In this document: positions 1 to 10,790 of the stretch, piece after piece
Position numbering within the stretch: position 1 is the stretch's first letter
Layout: each line of letters opens with the position of its first letter
From: Kingdonia uniflora
Taxonomy: Eukaryota > Streptophyta > Magnoliopsida > Ranunculales > Circaeasteraceae
Assembly: GCA_014058105.1 (NCBI GenBank)
Contig: JACGCM010000012.1
Span: 930,001-994,000 of the forward strand
DNA: 64,000 nt
Direction of reading: 5' to 3'
Program-made: the position numbers and the translations under genes
Notes under the pieces: generated by a model
Told to the model about the DNA's origin: nothing
Databases searched by the model: none
Seen by the model: only the letters and a program-made list of their open reading frames with translations

Positions 1-1950
1 TGGCCAAATCACACCTAATCTGGCGTACCATTACTGACAATCTCATAAATATCAAAACAAACCTTACAATCGTGCCATACTCGTAGCAACACCCACAAAT
101 CACTCTCTCCAATCATCACATCCCATTTTCAACAACCTCTCCCTCTCAAATACCCTATTAAACATTTTCGATAGCATTGCCATAATCTACAGAAAACTTT
201 ATCCTTCAATATCGCGAATTCTGTCATTAAAACCATACCATAGTAATTCTCTAATTACTTCCATTACATCCTTCCTAATTCAAATTCCTTCTTATACTAT
301 CATTAACATATCTACATCTACACAGGGTATAAACAAAATCATGCAATATCAAGCGAGTCAACAAAAACTACTAACCTTGAATTCACGCTACCTCAAAATC
401 CCTCTATTTTGCTCGTTTTGCCCTCTCAATTAGCACACTGATATCCTCGTTCCCAATCGTTGACAGTGATTCAAGCGACAAACACAATGTATTCGCACTT
501 GAAGATTTTTTTTTAGAGTTTGCAAAATATTAATAGTTGCCTACCACGGGGATATTTATAGACCCCACGTGACTTTTCATCGCACCACTTCGCGACCGTT
601 CGAGTACTCGAGCATAACGTCTTATACATCTTTTCTCAAAGTCTTTTATCCTTCACCTCCTAATAGCTAACAAACCCATGCATTGTTGCTCCAAACCTTC
701 CATATCTCTGTGAACATCCTCTGATATATCCATGCTCAACAAAGCAGTGCCAATTTTATAAAAAAGATGTTGTACATCCATTTCCTTATACTTTAATATA
801 TCACCCACAGGAATACACCTAGCCATTTAAATTCTTTCATTACCCAAACACATTTTACCTTATTTACAATCCTCTTATATTCTCGAAAAATCATCCACAC
901 AAAATTCCAATTTTAAATTTTATTCGACAATCAATTACCAACATACAAAATTGTGTTAGTAAATTTCATTCAATCACACAAGTCACAATATCTTCGACAA
1001 ACATTTATCATTCCAAGCATCAACAACAAATTTCTGACAAACTACATTATTTTTATTTCGCAGTACAACATTTATTCGATCATTACATTACTCCCTAACG
1101 AATGTCTTCTGCATTTCCGGGTAAGAGTAGCATCCTCCTCCCTAACCAACAACTTCGCACGAGTATACATACTACTTACTCGCTTTGGAGGACTCAAAAT
1201 TTTAAGTTGGCAATGAAACTGAAACTCCTCTTCTGCATCCTTCGCCTCTGCCTCACTCATCCCTTCATAATTCGGTTCCACTGCAACTTTCATTCAAAAA
1301 TTGACGCATCGATTTCTGAAGTATCACCTCACCATTTCCCAATACTTCCCCTGAACACAGCTGAACTGTTCCTTACGTACTTGCGCCCTAGTTTTCACCA
1401 TTTCCTCAATACATAACCTCAATTATTCCAGGAGCACAGTGTACTTATAATACAACACAGCCACAAGCCAACCCAATCCCACATTTAGTTTACATTGGAA
1501 CTATATATACACATCCGAGTCAAATCAATCATCCTCAAAATCCATTCCTGGCCCCACACACAACAAATTATCTTCGAGATCTATTAAAACTCGAGTACAT
1601 ATACATTCAGCACAATCAACCTCGACATCCAATAATTCGATTACATATAGAATTTGAGATCATACACTAATTAAAATGAAAGACCACAACAAATAATTTA
1701 TTGAATAAACTATTGCATTTACATTTGACAATTCACTCCTTCGCCTACATTATATCGACTACATTTACATTCTCTTATTTGACATGATAGACTCAGGGCT
1801 ATATGCTTCTTTTTACCAGAATCTGACATTTCCTTTAGCGAAAAAGGCAACGATATCCTAAGAAACTCAATAAATCTTAGGTCAGGGAACTTCTAAGCGG
1901 AGCTGCCTATACAGAAGATAGTTGTAGAAAATTGTAAGAAGTTCTTTAGG
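1..1950. other. AT-rich stretch, no recognised gene
   Basis: I see no recognisable protein domain, RNA gene or terminal repeat here. ORFs on both strands are short, overlap each other and show no family motif. The only promoter-like signal is a minus-strand TATA sequence near 557. Downstream of it on the minus strand the sequence reads like a 5' leader with no clear start, so a gene or retroelement running off the left edge is possible but not supported. Confidence 0.4.
553..561 (-). promoter_or_regulatory. TATA-like box, minus strand
   Basis: The minus strand reads CTATAAATA in a relatively GC-rich context. It would drive transcription towards position 1. No ORF with a recognisable product follows inside the window, so this rests on the motif alone. 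Confidence 0.25.
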
Positions 1951-2283
1951 TCAACCAGATCGGAGGGACGCCAAACCAACATTCGCTTCGTCATCTTCAA
2001 TATAGGAAGTGGTCACTTCTCTGAACATTTGACGAACCCCACAACCTTCTGCAGCAGCATGCACTAATTCCAATGGATATACTGCGTGTAAACGCTTACT
2101 ACCTCCACCTCCCTCCATTATCCCAAACATCATAACCCCCAATTCCAGATTAAACAACAGCAATGATTTTACACCAAACTTTACCTCTGTATAGTCGTCG
2201 CAGTTACCGTCTGTACCCTCCGACCACTCGTTACGATACGCCTGGGGCGACATCTTTATCATCACAGCTACCAAACCATTCAA
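1951..2283 (-). CDS. Hypothetical 110-codon ORF
   Basis: Uninterrupted minus-strand ORF of 110 codons. I do not recognise the product: no signal peptide or membrane segment, and a short GGGG stretch near the middle. A TATA box (TATAAATAG) lies only about 30 bp upstream of the first ATG, so translation would more plausibly start at the in-frame Met 8 or Met 11. The C-terminal part is rich in acidic and aliphatic residues. It could be a real small gene, the first exon of a spliced gene, or chance. I favour a decayed or lineage-specific gene over a conserved one. Confidence 0.25.
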   Translation of the reverse strand: MNGLVAVMIKMSPQAYRNEWSEGTDGNCDDYTEVKFGVKSLLLFNLELGVMMFGIMEGGGGSKRLHAVYPLELVHAAAEGCGVRQMFREVTTSYIEDDEANVGLASLRSG

Positions 2284-2310
2284 CCACCGAACAAACCCTT
2301 CTCTCTCCGT

Positions 2311-2319
2311 CTATTTATA
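2311..2319 (-). promoter_or_regulatory. TATA-like box before the 110-codon ORF
   Basis: The minus strand reads TATAAATAG immediately upstream of the ORF ending at 2283. The distance to the first ATG is short for a plant 5' leader, which argues for an internal start. Confidence 0.3.
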
Positions 2320-2705
2320 ATCTCACCTTCCAAGTGCACAGTCCAAGGTCCTGCATTAAAAGCTCATCGGGAAAAACATGACCAGATTCACTTGACTTTG
2401 ACCTCAGAAATGATAATTTTAAGACTTGTATTAACATTCGACAGCCTCTTCGATTTCCAATTTTCTTTCGACACAACCACAAGTATTTCTGTCGAGAATG
2501 TGACGATTGTAGTAGCATATTTCTCAGATTCGACAAGGATAAACCGGCATAATATAGTAGAAGACAGCCTAGCACTCGAGAAGATGTCACATCTACGGCC
2601 ACAGTTCTCGATCTACTAAAAGTAACTATTGTGCTTGGTAAAAAGAAGTCGTTGGAGATCCGCGAAGTTCGCCCACTACCCCTGGAATAGGAAACTGTTT
2701 TTCTT

Positions 2706-2714
2706 TTTATAAAA
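2706..2714 (+). promoter_or_regulatory. TATA-like box upstream of kinase copy K1
   Basis: Reads TTTATAAAA about 230 bp before the first kinase-like coding sequence of K1. Position and strand suit a promoter for K1, but no start codon can be fixed between them. Confidence 0.25.
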
Positions 2715-2937
2715 CTGCTTGTATATGCTCTAAATACAGGCAGAGAATGAGTTATTCAGATCCGTAACTTTACTATTCATTCTTCCTTACTTTACTCTCA
2801 AAGCACAAATTGTAATAACTAGCAACCTATTGGATTTTACATCAAAATCTTCCTCGAGGTCGTGATTTTTCTCAGCCTTTACTGAGTTTCCACATAAAAT
2901 CTTATTCGTTTGAACTTGTTATTTCCTCATCCTTACT

Positions 2938-3860
2938 AAAAGTATTGGCGAAGATTATCCTCCCGGAAAACACGTCATTACACTCAGGCAGATAAGTACC
3001 TTATCCTACGAGGATTTACAAGATTTACTGGAGAATATAAGCGGTGAAAGAAAATTAGGAGACGTTAATGCGCTCAGTTCTTATAGTTATAGTAAAATGT
3101 ACCGAGGTATGATTAAGAAAGATCCTAGTTGCAATGCACAACAAAACCTGACAGTGAAGATTTGGGATCACGAAAGCTACAATATGAAATATTTTGAGGT
3201 TTGTTAGTATTTGTTTTACGGTAACTTGTTTGTCCTTATTTTTTCCTTTCAGAGGTCATCCTTTGGCTAAAAATCTCTTGTTTTATGTCAAGGACGAATT
3301 AGTGTTCTTAACTCTTCCAAGCATGAGCTCACATCCAAATCTGGCGAAGTTGATTGGACACTGCCGTGAACATGAAGAATTTGCCCTTGTTTACAAGATT
3401 GATTCTTTGGGTGCATTGCAGAACAGAATGCTTGATGGTATTTATTTTTTCAACTCATTATTAGGGTTTTAAGAACATTAAAATATTAGGGTATGCTCTG
3501 ATGAAACTTTATTTTCCCTCTGTCAGCTTTACTTGGGCCTAAAGAATAAAGGTTGCTCGTGGTATAGCAAATACACTAGCTCATCTATACAGCCAAGATC
3601 TCCTTTTATAGTCCGAAACCTAGAGCCACGAAACATAATGCTTGACAAAGTTATTATCTTATGTCTTCCGTAGCTCTGACTAATGATTTTTTTTGTTCTT
3701 CTTCAATACAAAATGATTTCTCTTGTACTGCGTATGGTTATAATCACTTCATTAGTCCATTCTTTTTTTTCTAATTTTGTCAGGATTTTGAAGCAAAATT
3801 GTTTGACTTTACATTGGGGACTGGATGACCAATTGCAGAGTACAGACCTTTACACGGTGC
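2938..3860 (+). pseudogene. K1: kinase-like gene, N-lobe exons (decayed)
   Basis: Four kinase-like exons separated by short introns. Exon 1 (to about 3198) reads in one frame through STLSYEDLQDLL to LTVKIWDHESYNMKYFE. Exon 2 (about 3253-3437) holds HPNLAKLIGHC and FALVYKIDSLGALQ, the hinge region of a plant receptor-like cytoplasmic kinase (PBL/RLCK style). Exon 3 (about 3538-3647) matches VARGIANTLAHLYSQ, but has a stop and EPRNIMLDK where a catalytic HRD...N loop is expected. Exon 4 (about 3783-3860) holds AKLFDFTLGTG, where DFG has become DFT. A stop follows. No start ATG is clear. It resembles K2 and K3 exon for exon. I infer an ancient pseudokinase, now a pseudogene. Confidence 0.7.
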
Positions 3861-3869
3861 TAAAAGACT

Positions 3870-4296
3870 TACGGTTTTCAGTTTTGGTTTTCGCTATGAA
3901 TAGTATTTCAGACTATGTACAGTAAGAAAAAGTTTCAATTGATTAGTGAACATATATAAGGTTTTAAGTTCTCATACAAGCAACAAAAGAGAAGGAAGAA
4001 CGATCTCCTGTTTCGTTTTGCTTTTGGTTTTTTGTTTTTTCCTTCTACTTCATTTTTGTTATCCAAATTTTTATAGATTTAAGTGCATCAAATTAAATGG
4101 AGTGATTTCTTTTCATCTCTATAGATTAAAATTAGAACAAGAGGTATATAATTCAAAATGAATAAAAACTTACAGAAGCATAAATTCAATTTATATACTG
4201 TTTTGTAATATAAAGAATGCAATTTGAGATAAGTAATTATTATCCTTCATTGTGTCAATTATTAGCTTTTGCTAATCTCTGTGATACTCTTGTTAA
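3870..4296. other. AT-rich intron-like sequence of K1
   Basis: No gene or repeat recognised. It lies between the last N-lobe exon of K1 and the LTR fragment at 4297, and is probably K1 intron sequence that received the retroelement. Confidence 0.4.
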
Positions 4297-4407
4297 ACCT
4301 TAGCTAAGAATATTCTAGAAACTAACCTAAAAAGAAGAACTGCTCACATTGAACATCTCCAATAAAGCAGCATAAAATAAACATAAGTCCCGCACGGTCT
4401 CACACGG
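4297..4407 (-). repeat. Partial 3' LTR copy
   Basis: About 110 bp starting at ACCTTAGCTAAGAATATTCT and ending at GGTCTCACACGG is a diverged direct repeat of 6013-6139 within the intact LTR. It lacks the outer parts of the LTR on both sides. Confidence 0.65.
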
Positions 4408-5445
4408 AAAAGATTTTGCCCACAAAATCAAGGCAGTGGTGCTCCAGAGGGCTCACGCACGAATGTAGTGTGCATCCCAGACTCTTTATTTTCATCTCGT
4501 AGAATGTGCACGAAATATGCACGGTGGAACTCTTCTGAAAATCTTGAAGTCTTCTGCGGAATTTTTCGTACCCTATCATTGTACGTGAGAGCGGGGTTAC
4601 GATGTTGTCGCCAATATCCCTACGTCCATTGACATCTAATAATGAAGAAATCAATGTGGTCGAAATTTGCTACAAAGCCTTCACATAACAAATCAAAAAA
4701 TGGGGTCTTCTTATTTGTGCGACGGGCCCCAAAACTGCTAAATCGTGATGGTGTGATGCCTACGTAGCCCAACCAACTAAGCTGTTGGACCTGAATACTA
4801 GGTTCATGTTGTTTTTGTGAGTCATAGAGTCCCCTCCATCCCGTATCGATAAAGTCCGTGTCTATCGATGAACTGTTGATTTGGGTTGATCCCAGCCCAT
4901 AGTGCTTTTGGGTTCTGAGTTGGGTTTTCCAAACTCAATTTATGTCCGGTTAGCTGCTGGAGTTGGTGAAGCACATCTGCTTTGTGCGAAGCTGGTAATT
5001 TGGACTATTAAAAGAGGTACGTGGGTTGCGCATGTGGACTGCCAACTAGGGGATGGTGGACCAGGATGTAGGGAATCACCATCTCCTCTTTCTCCACCCG
5101 ACCCTGCAACTTGATTTCAATAAGATTTTTGGAGGGTAACCCTAACCCCAATTCTTTTAAAACCTCCACCCTCCTTCTACCTCTCACTTCTTCACTAAGA
5201 CCTCATTTACCTTCGAATTAGAGTAGGTTGGGAAACCCTAAATCACGATTTTTGGCTCGAAAAGGTACAATACGACGCCGATTGGTCTCGGTAGCCCACG
5301 TGAACCACTCCTTAGTCAGACGCAGTGGTGTCTCTGTCATAGTTGCAGATGTGAAGTTCTCCAATTCGAGGTGTGCGTCGCAGGTTTTCGTTGTGCTAAT
5401 TTTCTCACCGCTTGGTAATTTTATGAGACCGAAAACTTTCCCAAT
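4408..5445. other. Unassigned interior of the decayed LTR element
   Basis: No retroelement domain is visible. An 84-codon minus ORF (4400-4654) and a 70-codon plus ORF (4902-5114) carry no recognised motif. The stretch 5120-5240, with repeated AACCCTAA and pyrimidine-rich runs, looks like a plant 5' leader, so this may be captured host DNA rather than retroelement sequence. Confidence 0.3.
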
Positions 5446-5789
5446 TCAGGGTTTGATCCCGCTGCTGATATCTACCAAAGGGTCATAAGCTGGACCCTGT
5501 TGAACGGCCGACGTCTCCTTGCTCACTGTGTCATTGATCGGAGTTTCCGAACTCGCTTCGCTATCGACGGGAAGACATACAAACGGGATTTTCGTTTCAC
5601 CTGTCTTTGCGGTGGTGCTCCAATCTTTGGGATAACCGTCGTATATAGACAGTAAAATCACCGTAAATTGGGGGGGGGCGGGAAAAAGGCTCATCTATCT
5701 AAAGCCTCGACAAGCTTATCAAGTTTATCATTTATCCTTGCTACATGATCTAGAGTAGGTTTCTTCGTCGCGGTTCTTTCACTAGGCAT
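5446..5789 (-). pseudogene. gag-like stub
   Basis: Starts at an ATG (minus strand, 5789) about 40 bp downstream of the primer-binding site, the normal place for gag. The first reading stretch begins MPSERTATKKPTLDHVARI and ends in a stop after about 32 codons. The same region reopens with a segment IYDGYPKDW, similar to the 'FDG.DP..W' start of LTR-retroelement capsid domains. The capsid proper is missing. The position supports gag; the sequence similarity alone is weak. Confidence 0.35.
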
Positions 5790-5827
5790 CTTTGCTATTG
5801 AAACTGACTACACTTAGATCTCACGCA

Positions 5828-5839
5828 GCTCTGGTACCA
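5828..5839 (-). other. Primer-binding site (initiator-Met tRNA type)
   Basis: The minus strand reads TGGTACCAGAGC two bases after the CA end of the LTR, one change from the usual TGGTATCAGAGC of plant LTR elements. It fixes the orientation of the element as minus. Confidence 0.75.
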
Positions 5840-5841
5840 AT

Positions 5842-6168
5842 TGGCGTGAATACTACGAACGCGGAAGTGAAATTCGTAAGAAGATCACGTTGTATTTGAG
5901 AGTAAGATAAAACTAGAGTTTCAACTAAACAAATCAACTTTCTTTAATCAAAATCAACTTCTAAACAACTGAGAACCTAGTCTCTCTTTTATAGAATATA
6001 AGGGAGGTGGAAACCCTAGCTAAGAATATTCTAGAAACTAACCTAAAAACAAGAACTGCTAATAACTCACATTGGACCTCTCCAACAGAGCTTAAGCTAA
6101 AGCATAAATTAAACACAAGTCTCACACGGTCTCACACGGGTAGACAACCCTATGAGGGATGTGCCACA
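5842..6168 (-). repeat. 5' LTR (327 bp)
   Basis: On the minus strand it begins TGTGGCACATCCCTCATAGG and ends TATTCACGCCA, that is TG...CA, followed by a primer-binding site. The core is repeated at 4297-4407. The K1 sequence resumes within about 70 bp on the right. Confidence 0.75.
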
Positions 6169-6238
6169 TCAAATTTATTCTGTTGGTGGCACCCTTATCT
6201 TAGAAGTTATATCTATTATTGCTGTCCTCTGTTCTCAG

Positions 6239-7094
6239 GTGAGCAATTGATATATATGGCTTTGGAGTTATTCTCTTGCAACTCATCTCTTTAGAGCACC
6301 CACAACAGCTAGGTACACCCTGACGTGGCGGGTGAATTTTCAAATCCACTCTCTTTTCCACCCAAATCGTCTCCCAGCAGCTAGGTGAATCGGTGATGTG
6401 GCAGGAGAAAAATCCATCCAAGGGTGGATTTGGGTGGAAAATCCACCATGAGGGTGGATTGAGGGTGAATTCACGCCGCGCGGTTCTGAAGTGCGCGTAG
6501 CCATAGCGCGCGGTTCAGAAGTGCGCGGCAACACTTCTCTCCTAAGATGATAACACGTGTACTCCCATCAACGGTTCCTATTAAGCACAGTTATGAAGTG
6601 CGCGCAACATAATACGTGTCAGTTTTCTATTGGATGCTAGTTACGCGCGGTTTAGAGCTGCGCTGGGTTTGAATGGCTGAGATTTGATTTCGTGGATGCA
6701 TCTGGGACGTCCATTTTAGCGCGCGGTTCAGAAGTGCGCTAGGGTGGATTCACCTTGGGGTGGATTGAAACTGTTGTGGGGTGGATTAAGGTGGATTGGA
6801 TTCACCTCAATATTCATCCAATCCACCCTCTTGACTGCTGTGGATGCTCTTAAGGTACGTGGTGGTTGAGGATCAATTTATAAATCAATGGGCAAAGAGA
6901 AGTATAAAAAAGGTAAAAGCATTGTCGACAAATGCCTGCAAGAGTGCTCTGGAGAACCTCACACATTTTATAGTCCAGATGCTTCCAAAATAGCAAAGAT
7001 TGTTGTTCGTTATGTGAGCCCATAACATGAAGATCGCCCGAACATAACTGAAGTTGTTCGGGTTTTAGATGAATTGCGTCTGGTGAAGTTGTGA
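6239..7094 (+). pseudogene. K1: kinase-like gene, C-lobe exons (decayed)
   Basis: Reads DIYGFGVILLQLISL (kinase subdomain IX, normally DVYSFGVVLLEL), is interrupted by a 556-bp MITE, then continues RYVVVEDQFINQWAKR, and after a one-base shift GKSIVDKCLQECSGE, YSPDASKIAKIVVRYVSP, a stop, HEDRPNITEVVRVLDELRLVKL and a final stop at 7092-7094. The last part is the classical subdomain XI end of a plant kinase (CVSP...RPxMTEVVRVLDEL). Removing the MITE and one TTA restores the exon reading across the insertion point. One frameshift and one nonsense codon remain, so K1 is a pseudogene independent of the insertion. Confidence 0.75.
6294..6849. mobile_element. MITE with TTA target duplication (PIF/Harbinger-like)
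   Basis: Terminal inverted repeats: left GAGCACCCACAACAGCT, right end reversed GAGCATCCACAGCAGT. Subterminal sequence is also inverted (AATCCACCC-type motifs at both ends). It is flanked by TTA at 6291-6293 and 6850-6852, the 3-bp duplication typical of PIF/Harbinger. There is no coding capacity. Internally a motif like GCGCGCGGTTCAGAAGTGCG recurs at about 6476, 6508, 6592 and 6720. It lies inside a K1 coding exon. Confidence 0.8.
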
Positions 7095-7219
7095 ATCATG
7101 TGCAACCTCGTTCTGACCACGTAATACTGCAAAATTGTCTCCCCCAAGGCGTGGAAAATGTTGCTTAGACCAACTGAGTTAGTGGTAGTGGTTAACTAGA
7201 ATTATACAGGCATTCCTCA

Positions 7220-7361
7220 CAAATTCTGCAATATGTGGTCTGCTATTCTTCACTATGCTGCATTGTTACATGTTTGGGCTGTTTATGTTTTTAAAGAAGG
7301 AAACCATACTGCAGATGCTCTTGCAAAACTTGGAAGTGCACAGCTCAATCATCTTTTCTGA
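7220..7361 (+). pseudogene. LINE-type RNase H remnant
   Basis: Open stretch ending VYVFKEGNHTADALAKLG followed by 7 codons and a stop at 7359-7361. The 'REGN..ADALA..G' block is the C-terminal signature of the RNase H-like (RVT_3) domain found in plant LINEs and in proteins derived from them. Upstream residues WSAILHYAALLHVW fit the preceding helix. The rest of the element is not visible, so this is a 5'-truncated remnant, as usual for LINEs. Confidence 0.6.
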
Positions 7362-8710
7362 AAAGTCTGGGACATTCGAAGTGCTTTCATTTTGGATAAA
7401 ATAGATGTTGCCCATTTCAAAAGATAATTGTATCCTCTTTCTAAAGGGCCAGGCTTCAGTCCTCCCTTTGTATATCTTTTCAGATTAAAAAAACACACCA
7501 TTGACCTGTAACATGTCTTTGTTAAACCCAAATCATCCATTGAAATAGGGGGTGGGCAGTGGCATAGTGGCTCCTATCATCAGCAGCTTTCTTCTGTAAT
7601 TCGAGTAATTGTATGTAACTGGTAAATGTGAATTGCTTAGTTCTTTTCTCTTCCAAGCGATTTCCATCTTTCATATGCATATGAGAATGATTTATTTGGA
7701 CTAGATATATTAACGAACACTATAAGCATATCAGATGTATAACTCATTCTCGTCAGTAATCTCCTATGTTTGGACTACATATACTACCAATCACTTAGTG
7801 AGCGATCAAGCAATGTGCCAAAAATGATTGAGACATTCTCGCATATGCCCTCTTATTTTCTTAAATTTTACTGTTCAACTCATGAAATATGAAAAGGGCA
7901 GCGCCAAACTATCGTTAAGATATCAGTATATTGCCAGCAATTTGCTAGAAGGTAGTGTATGATATATCAAATTAGTCTAATATACCTTGTTATTGCCTTT
8001 GGAATGATATGTTAGATTAGTCAGGATTGTGTAGTTTTTTTCTTTTAAGAAAAATTACATCCTTCAATTTCACGGGATGATGCTTTTCTTTTTGGGTGGC
8101 ATGGTAAAGCGAAACTACAGTACTACAAGCGCTATTAACCATCAGATGTATATCTCGTTCTTGCCAGAAGTCTCATATATATCGATTACATATGTTAAAA
8201 ATCAATTAGTGAGCGGACAAACAATGTGCCACTTATATACCGCGTCCACGAATAATTACTATTAAGTTTTACTGTGCAGCCCATGTACTAATGAAGTTTG
8301 TCGACATGCGCAAGTCGTATATTGGCTCGACTAGCAAACTTAATAAATCTAAATCCTTACTTAGTATGCTAGATAACTTGTACATTATTACTACATTGTG
8401 ACATTTTCATAATAATTACTATTATTCTTTTTTCATAATATAAAAAGGCAACGCCAAAATATCGCCAATTTATCTCGAACTTTTCGTGTAGTTCCGATAT
8501 ATCGAACTTTCCGCTAGGTGGGATAGCTTGCCTTGACTAGGTTGTTGGGTATGGACATGCCAACATGGACATAACTAAAAGGCTCCTAAAACTATATCGA
8601 AAAAATAGCGCCAAAATCGTTCCTAACTTCAAGATTCTCTCTGAACTTCTCCTCAAATCAGAAAGAAACCCTAGAAATTACTAAGTCTAAACATCTAAAC
8701 ATTGATGATG
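7362..8710. other. Noncoding AT-rich stretch with diverged internal repeats
   Basis: No gene recognised. Two segments about 400 bp apart (7735-7823 and 8138-8232) are imperfect direct repeats, sharing CAGATGTATA followed by matched blocks ending in AGTGAGCG and CAATGTGCCA. A second motif, AAGGCAACGCCAAAATATCG, recurs in variant form at about 7895, 8443 and 8603. Confidence 0.45.
7735..8232. repeat. Imperfect direct-repeat pair
   Basis: Left copy 7735-7823 and right copy 8138-8232 align over about 90 bp with scattered changes; the spacer also holds related motifs. This looks like an old local duplication or the remains of two copies of one mobile element. I could not find terminal repeats. 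Confidence 0.4.
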
Positions 8711-9191
8711 TGTTGAGAATCGAGGTAGCTACTCTCTCTTCTACGCCAAGAACGATACGATGAATACGCCGAATCAAGAAATAGACAGAAATAAAGAACA
8801 ATAAAGAAGACAAGTATTTTCCCGGAGGAGGGAAGTGGAAAACCCTTTCGGATGAAAAACCACTCCCCGCGAATAATCCACTATGATCAAACAGGTTACA
8901 CGCGATCTTCTCCAAACTTCTTGAGCTCTGTAACGCAGTCTCACAAATCCTAGCTATCTAGAATTAAACTCACCAAAAGATAGGCTAACAAATAACCTAA
9001 AACAAATATAACGGATCTCAAGACAAACTCAACATCCGAGAATATATAACTTCTAAAACAAACCTACACACATCTCATTCGAACGACTCTAATATCGTTC
9101 GAACGACTTTGACGATAAAAGGTTTTCAACGCATAAAATAGTCATCTCGTTCGAATGACATCCAAGCTCGTTCGAACGACTTCGACAATTC
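8711..9191 (-). repeat. Truncated LTR of the Copia-3 family
   Basis: The minus strand ends ...GATTCTCAACA at 8711, and the segment matches the LTRs at 52989-53612 and 58459-59100 in order, including the block of repeated GTTCGAAC palindromes. The first ~33 bp of the LTR are missing at 9191. No primer-binding site follows at the left, so it is a solo or 3' LTR remnant. Copia-1 starts directly at its broken end. Confidence 0.75.
9076..9191. repeat. 116-bp duplication, left copy
   Basis: Starts CATTCGAACGACTC and ends GACTTCGACAATTC. Nearly identical to 15497-15612, on the other side of Copia-1, with only a few substitutions. It is part of the truncated Copia-3-family LTR. Confidence 0.85.
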
Positions 9192-10059
9192 AAACCTTTG
9201 TTAGGCCTTGGGCTTGGGCTTGAGCTTGGGTATGGGATTGGGCCTCATTAAAACTTGGTCTTTTATCTCATTCAAACTTGGTCTTTCTTCTCATGCACTC
9301 AACGGCTATTATTCAGGAAGACAACTTCTTCAGGAACACATACTCCATCAAACTAAAAGATAGGAAAAGAGCCATTGTCTCTTCATTATATAAACCTTCC
9401 CTTTCACCACCAAAAACACAGAACAAAAATAAAATACTGTTCATCGTCTCCTCTCTTTCTCTCTCTATACGGTTTAAACTTTGAGGTGCAAAACCTTTGA
9501 TCTTTTTACGTAGACTTTCCCTGAGTGAAGCTGCTGTATACTTATGCTCATTGTATCCTAAAAGAGTACGTGAGATACTTTTTAAAGAGAGTGAGACCCA
9601 CGCCTCGAGCTACACTGACTAATTCTTACGCTTGTTGTTACCCTGTTCAGCTCATATTGATGCTGTAATCAAGATTCAGTTGTTGCTGTAATTGAGTCTC
9701 ATATATTTTAGATGTTGCTGCTTGTTGCTCTGAAACTGTTTTGATCGAGGAACTAGCTGCTGCCGTTCATGAGTTTGAGTTGCTGCCGTTTTTGACTTCA
9801 GCTGCTGTTGTTGTTACTTGCTTTGCTGTTCCAAACAATAGTTCTTCTTGCTGATACAACAAAACTACTCCTTGTTGTTTGTAATACTTGTTACTTGGTA
9901 CTGCTGTTGTTGTTTCTGAACGGAGTGATACTAGTCGCTGCTTTGTTTCCAACCGGAGTTATATACTTGTTGTAGCTGGTTACCACTTCAGAGTACTGTT
10001 GCTGCAACAAATACACTTTGGGAAAGCTATTTACAGGTTCTTAAGATTTTATTTTAGCA
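9192..10059 (+). repeat. Copia-1 left LTR (5'-truncated, 868 bp)
   Basis: Aligns with 14630-15496. It lacks the TGTTGGATTTTTTCA start present in the right LTR. It contains CATTATATAAACC, a likely promoter TATA (about 9387-9395), and a stretch of TTG/GCTGCTG-type repeats at 9660-9960. It ends TTTAGCA. Confidence 0.85.
9385..9396 (+). promoter_or_regulatory. LTR promoter TATA box of Copia-1
   Basis: TCATTATATAAACC in the U3 part of the LTR, followed by a C-rich stretch, a normal LTR promoter layout. The same sequence is present in the right LTR at about 14820-14832. Confidence 0.5.
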
Positions 10060-10087
10060 ATTTTAAAGAGTATCTATCTCCTTTAAT

Positions 10088-10790
10088 ATGTCTCTTACCT
10101 CGGAAGTGCTGAAGTTTGATTCCAACAAACCCTCTAAGTTTGATGGTCTCAACTTCAAGAGATGGAAAAACAAAATGTTTTTCTATCTCACACTTAAGGA
10201 AGTTGCATATGTTCTAGAACAAGAATGCCCAATTTAACCTCCTGTTCCTGTACCTGCGATAGACCCTGACCTGATTACAAACAAATATGACAAAACCTTA
10301 GAATCAATTTCGAACTGGACTGAGGCTGACTTCAAATACCGTAATTTCATTCTGAACGGTCTAGTAGACGAACTGTACGATTACTATCTACAGTCCGAAA
10401 CTGCGAAAGCCGTTTGGGAAACATTACATAGGAAGTATGATACGGAAGAGGCAGGCTCTAAAAAGTTTATCGTAAGCCGATATCTCAAGTTTACTATGGT
10501 CGACGATAAGCCAGTAATTTCCCAATCACATGAGTTGCAACGAATTGCACATGAGATCGTGTCCGAAGGGATACCTCTTGATGAACAATTTCAGGTTGCC
10601 GTGATGATTGACAAATTACCGCCTAATTGGAAATACTATAAAAATATCCTGCGACACAAGTCAAAGGAACTTACCATGGAGAACTTGGTTACTCGTCTTA
10701 GGGTTGAAGAAGAATCCAAAAAAACAAGACCTGAAAGAGGAAATCGTTTTGGTTCAAGCCAAAGGGAAGGTCCATCTGAAACCTAAAGGG
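10088..10790 (+). pseudogene. Copia-1 gag
   Basis: Begins at ATG 10088, 29 bp after the LTR: MSLTSEVLKFDSNKPSKFDG, then NFKRWKNKMFFYL, the 'F.G.NF..W...M..YL' start of copia Gag. A stop follows after about 50 codons. Reading resumes to AETAKAVWETLHRKYDTEEA and then MVDDKPVISQSHELQ...LPPNWKYYKNIL (UBN2/gag family). A frame change near 10720 links to the zinc-knuckle frame. The Gag protein packages retroelement RNA; this copy cannot make it in one piece. Confidence 0.8.

Larger units (their letters stand above)
4297..6168 (-). mobile_element. Decayed LTR retroelement inside K1
   Basis: A minus-strand LTR element defined by a well-preserved 5' LTR with adjacent primer-binding site on the right, a short gag-like stub, and a shorter direct repeat of the LTR core on the left (4297-4407). 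No protease, integrase or reverse transcriptase can be seen, so most of the coding region is lost. The element sits in a K1 intron, between the DFG-region exon and the subdomain IX exon. No target-site duplication can be recovered because the left LTR has lost both ends. Confidence 0.6.

Noticed and set aside
1072..1416. Overlapping ORFs on both strands as genes
   Set aside because: They overlap antisense to each other, no motif, no start context; one acidic stretch ([11 protein letters not shown]) is not enough.
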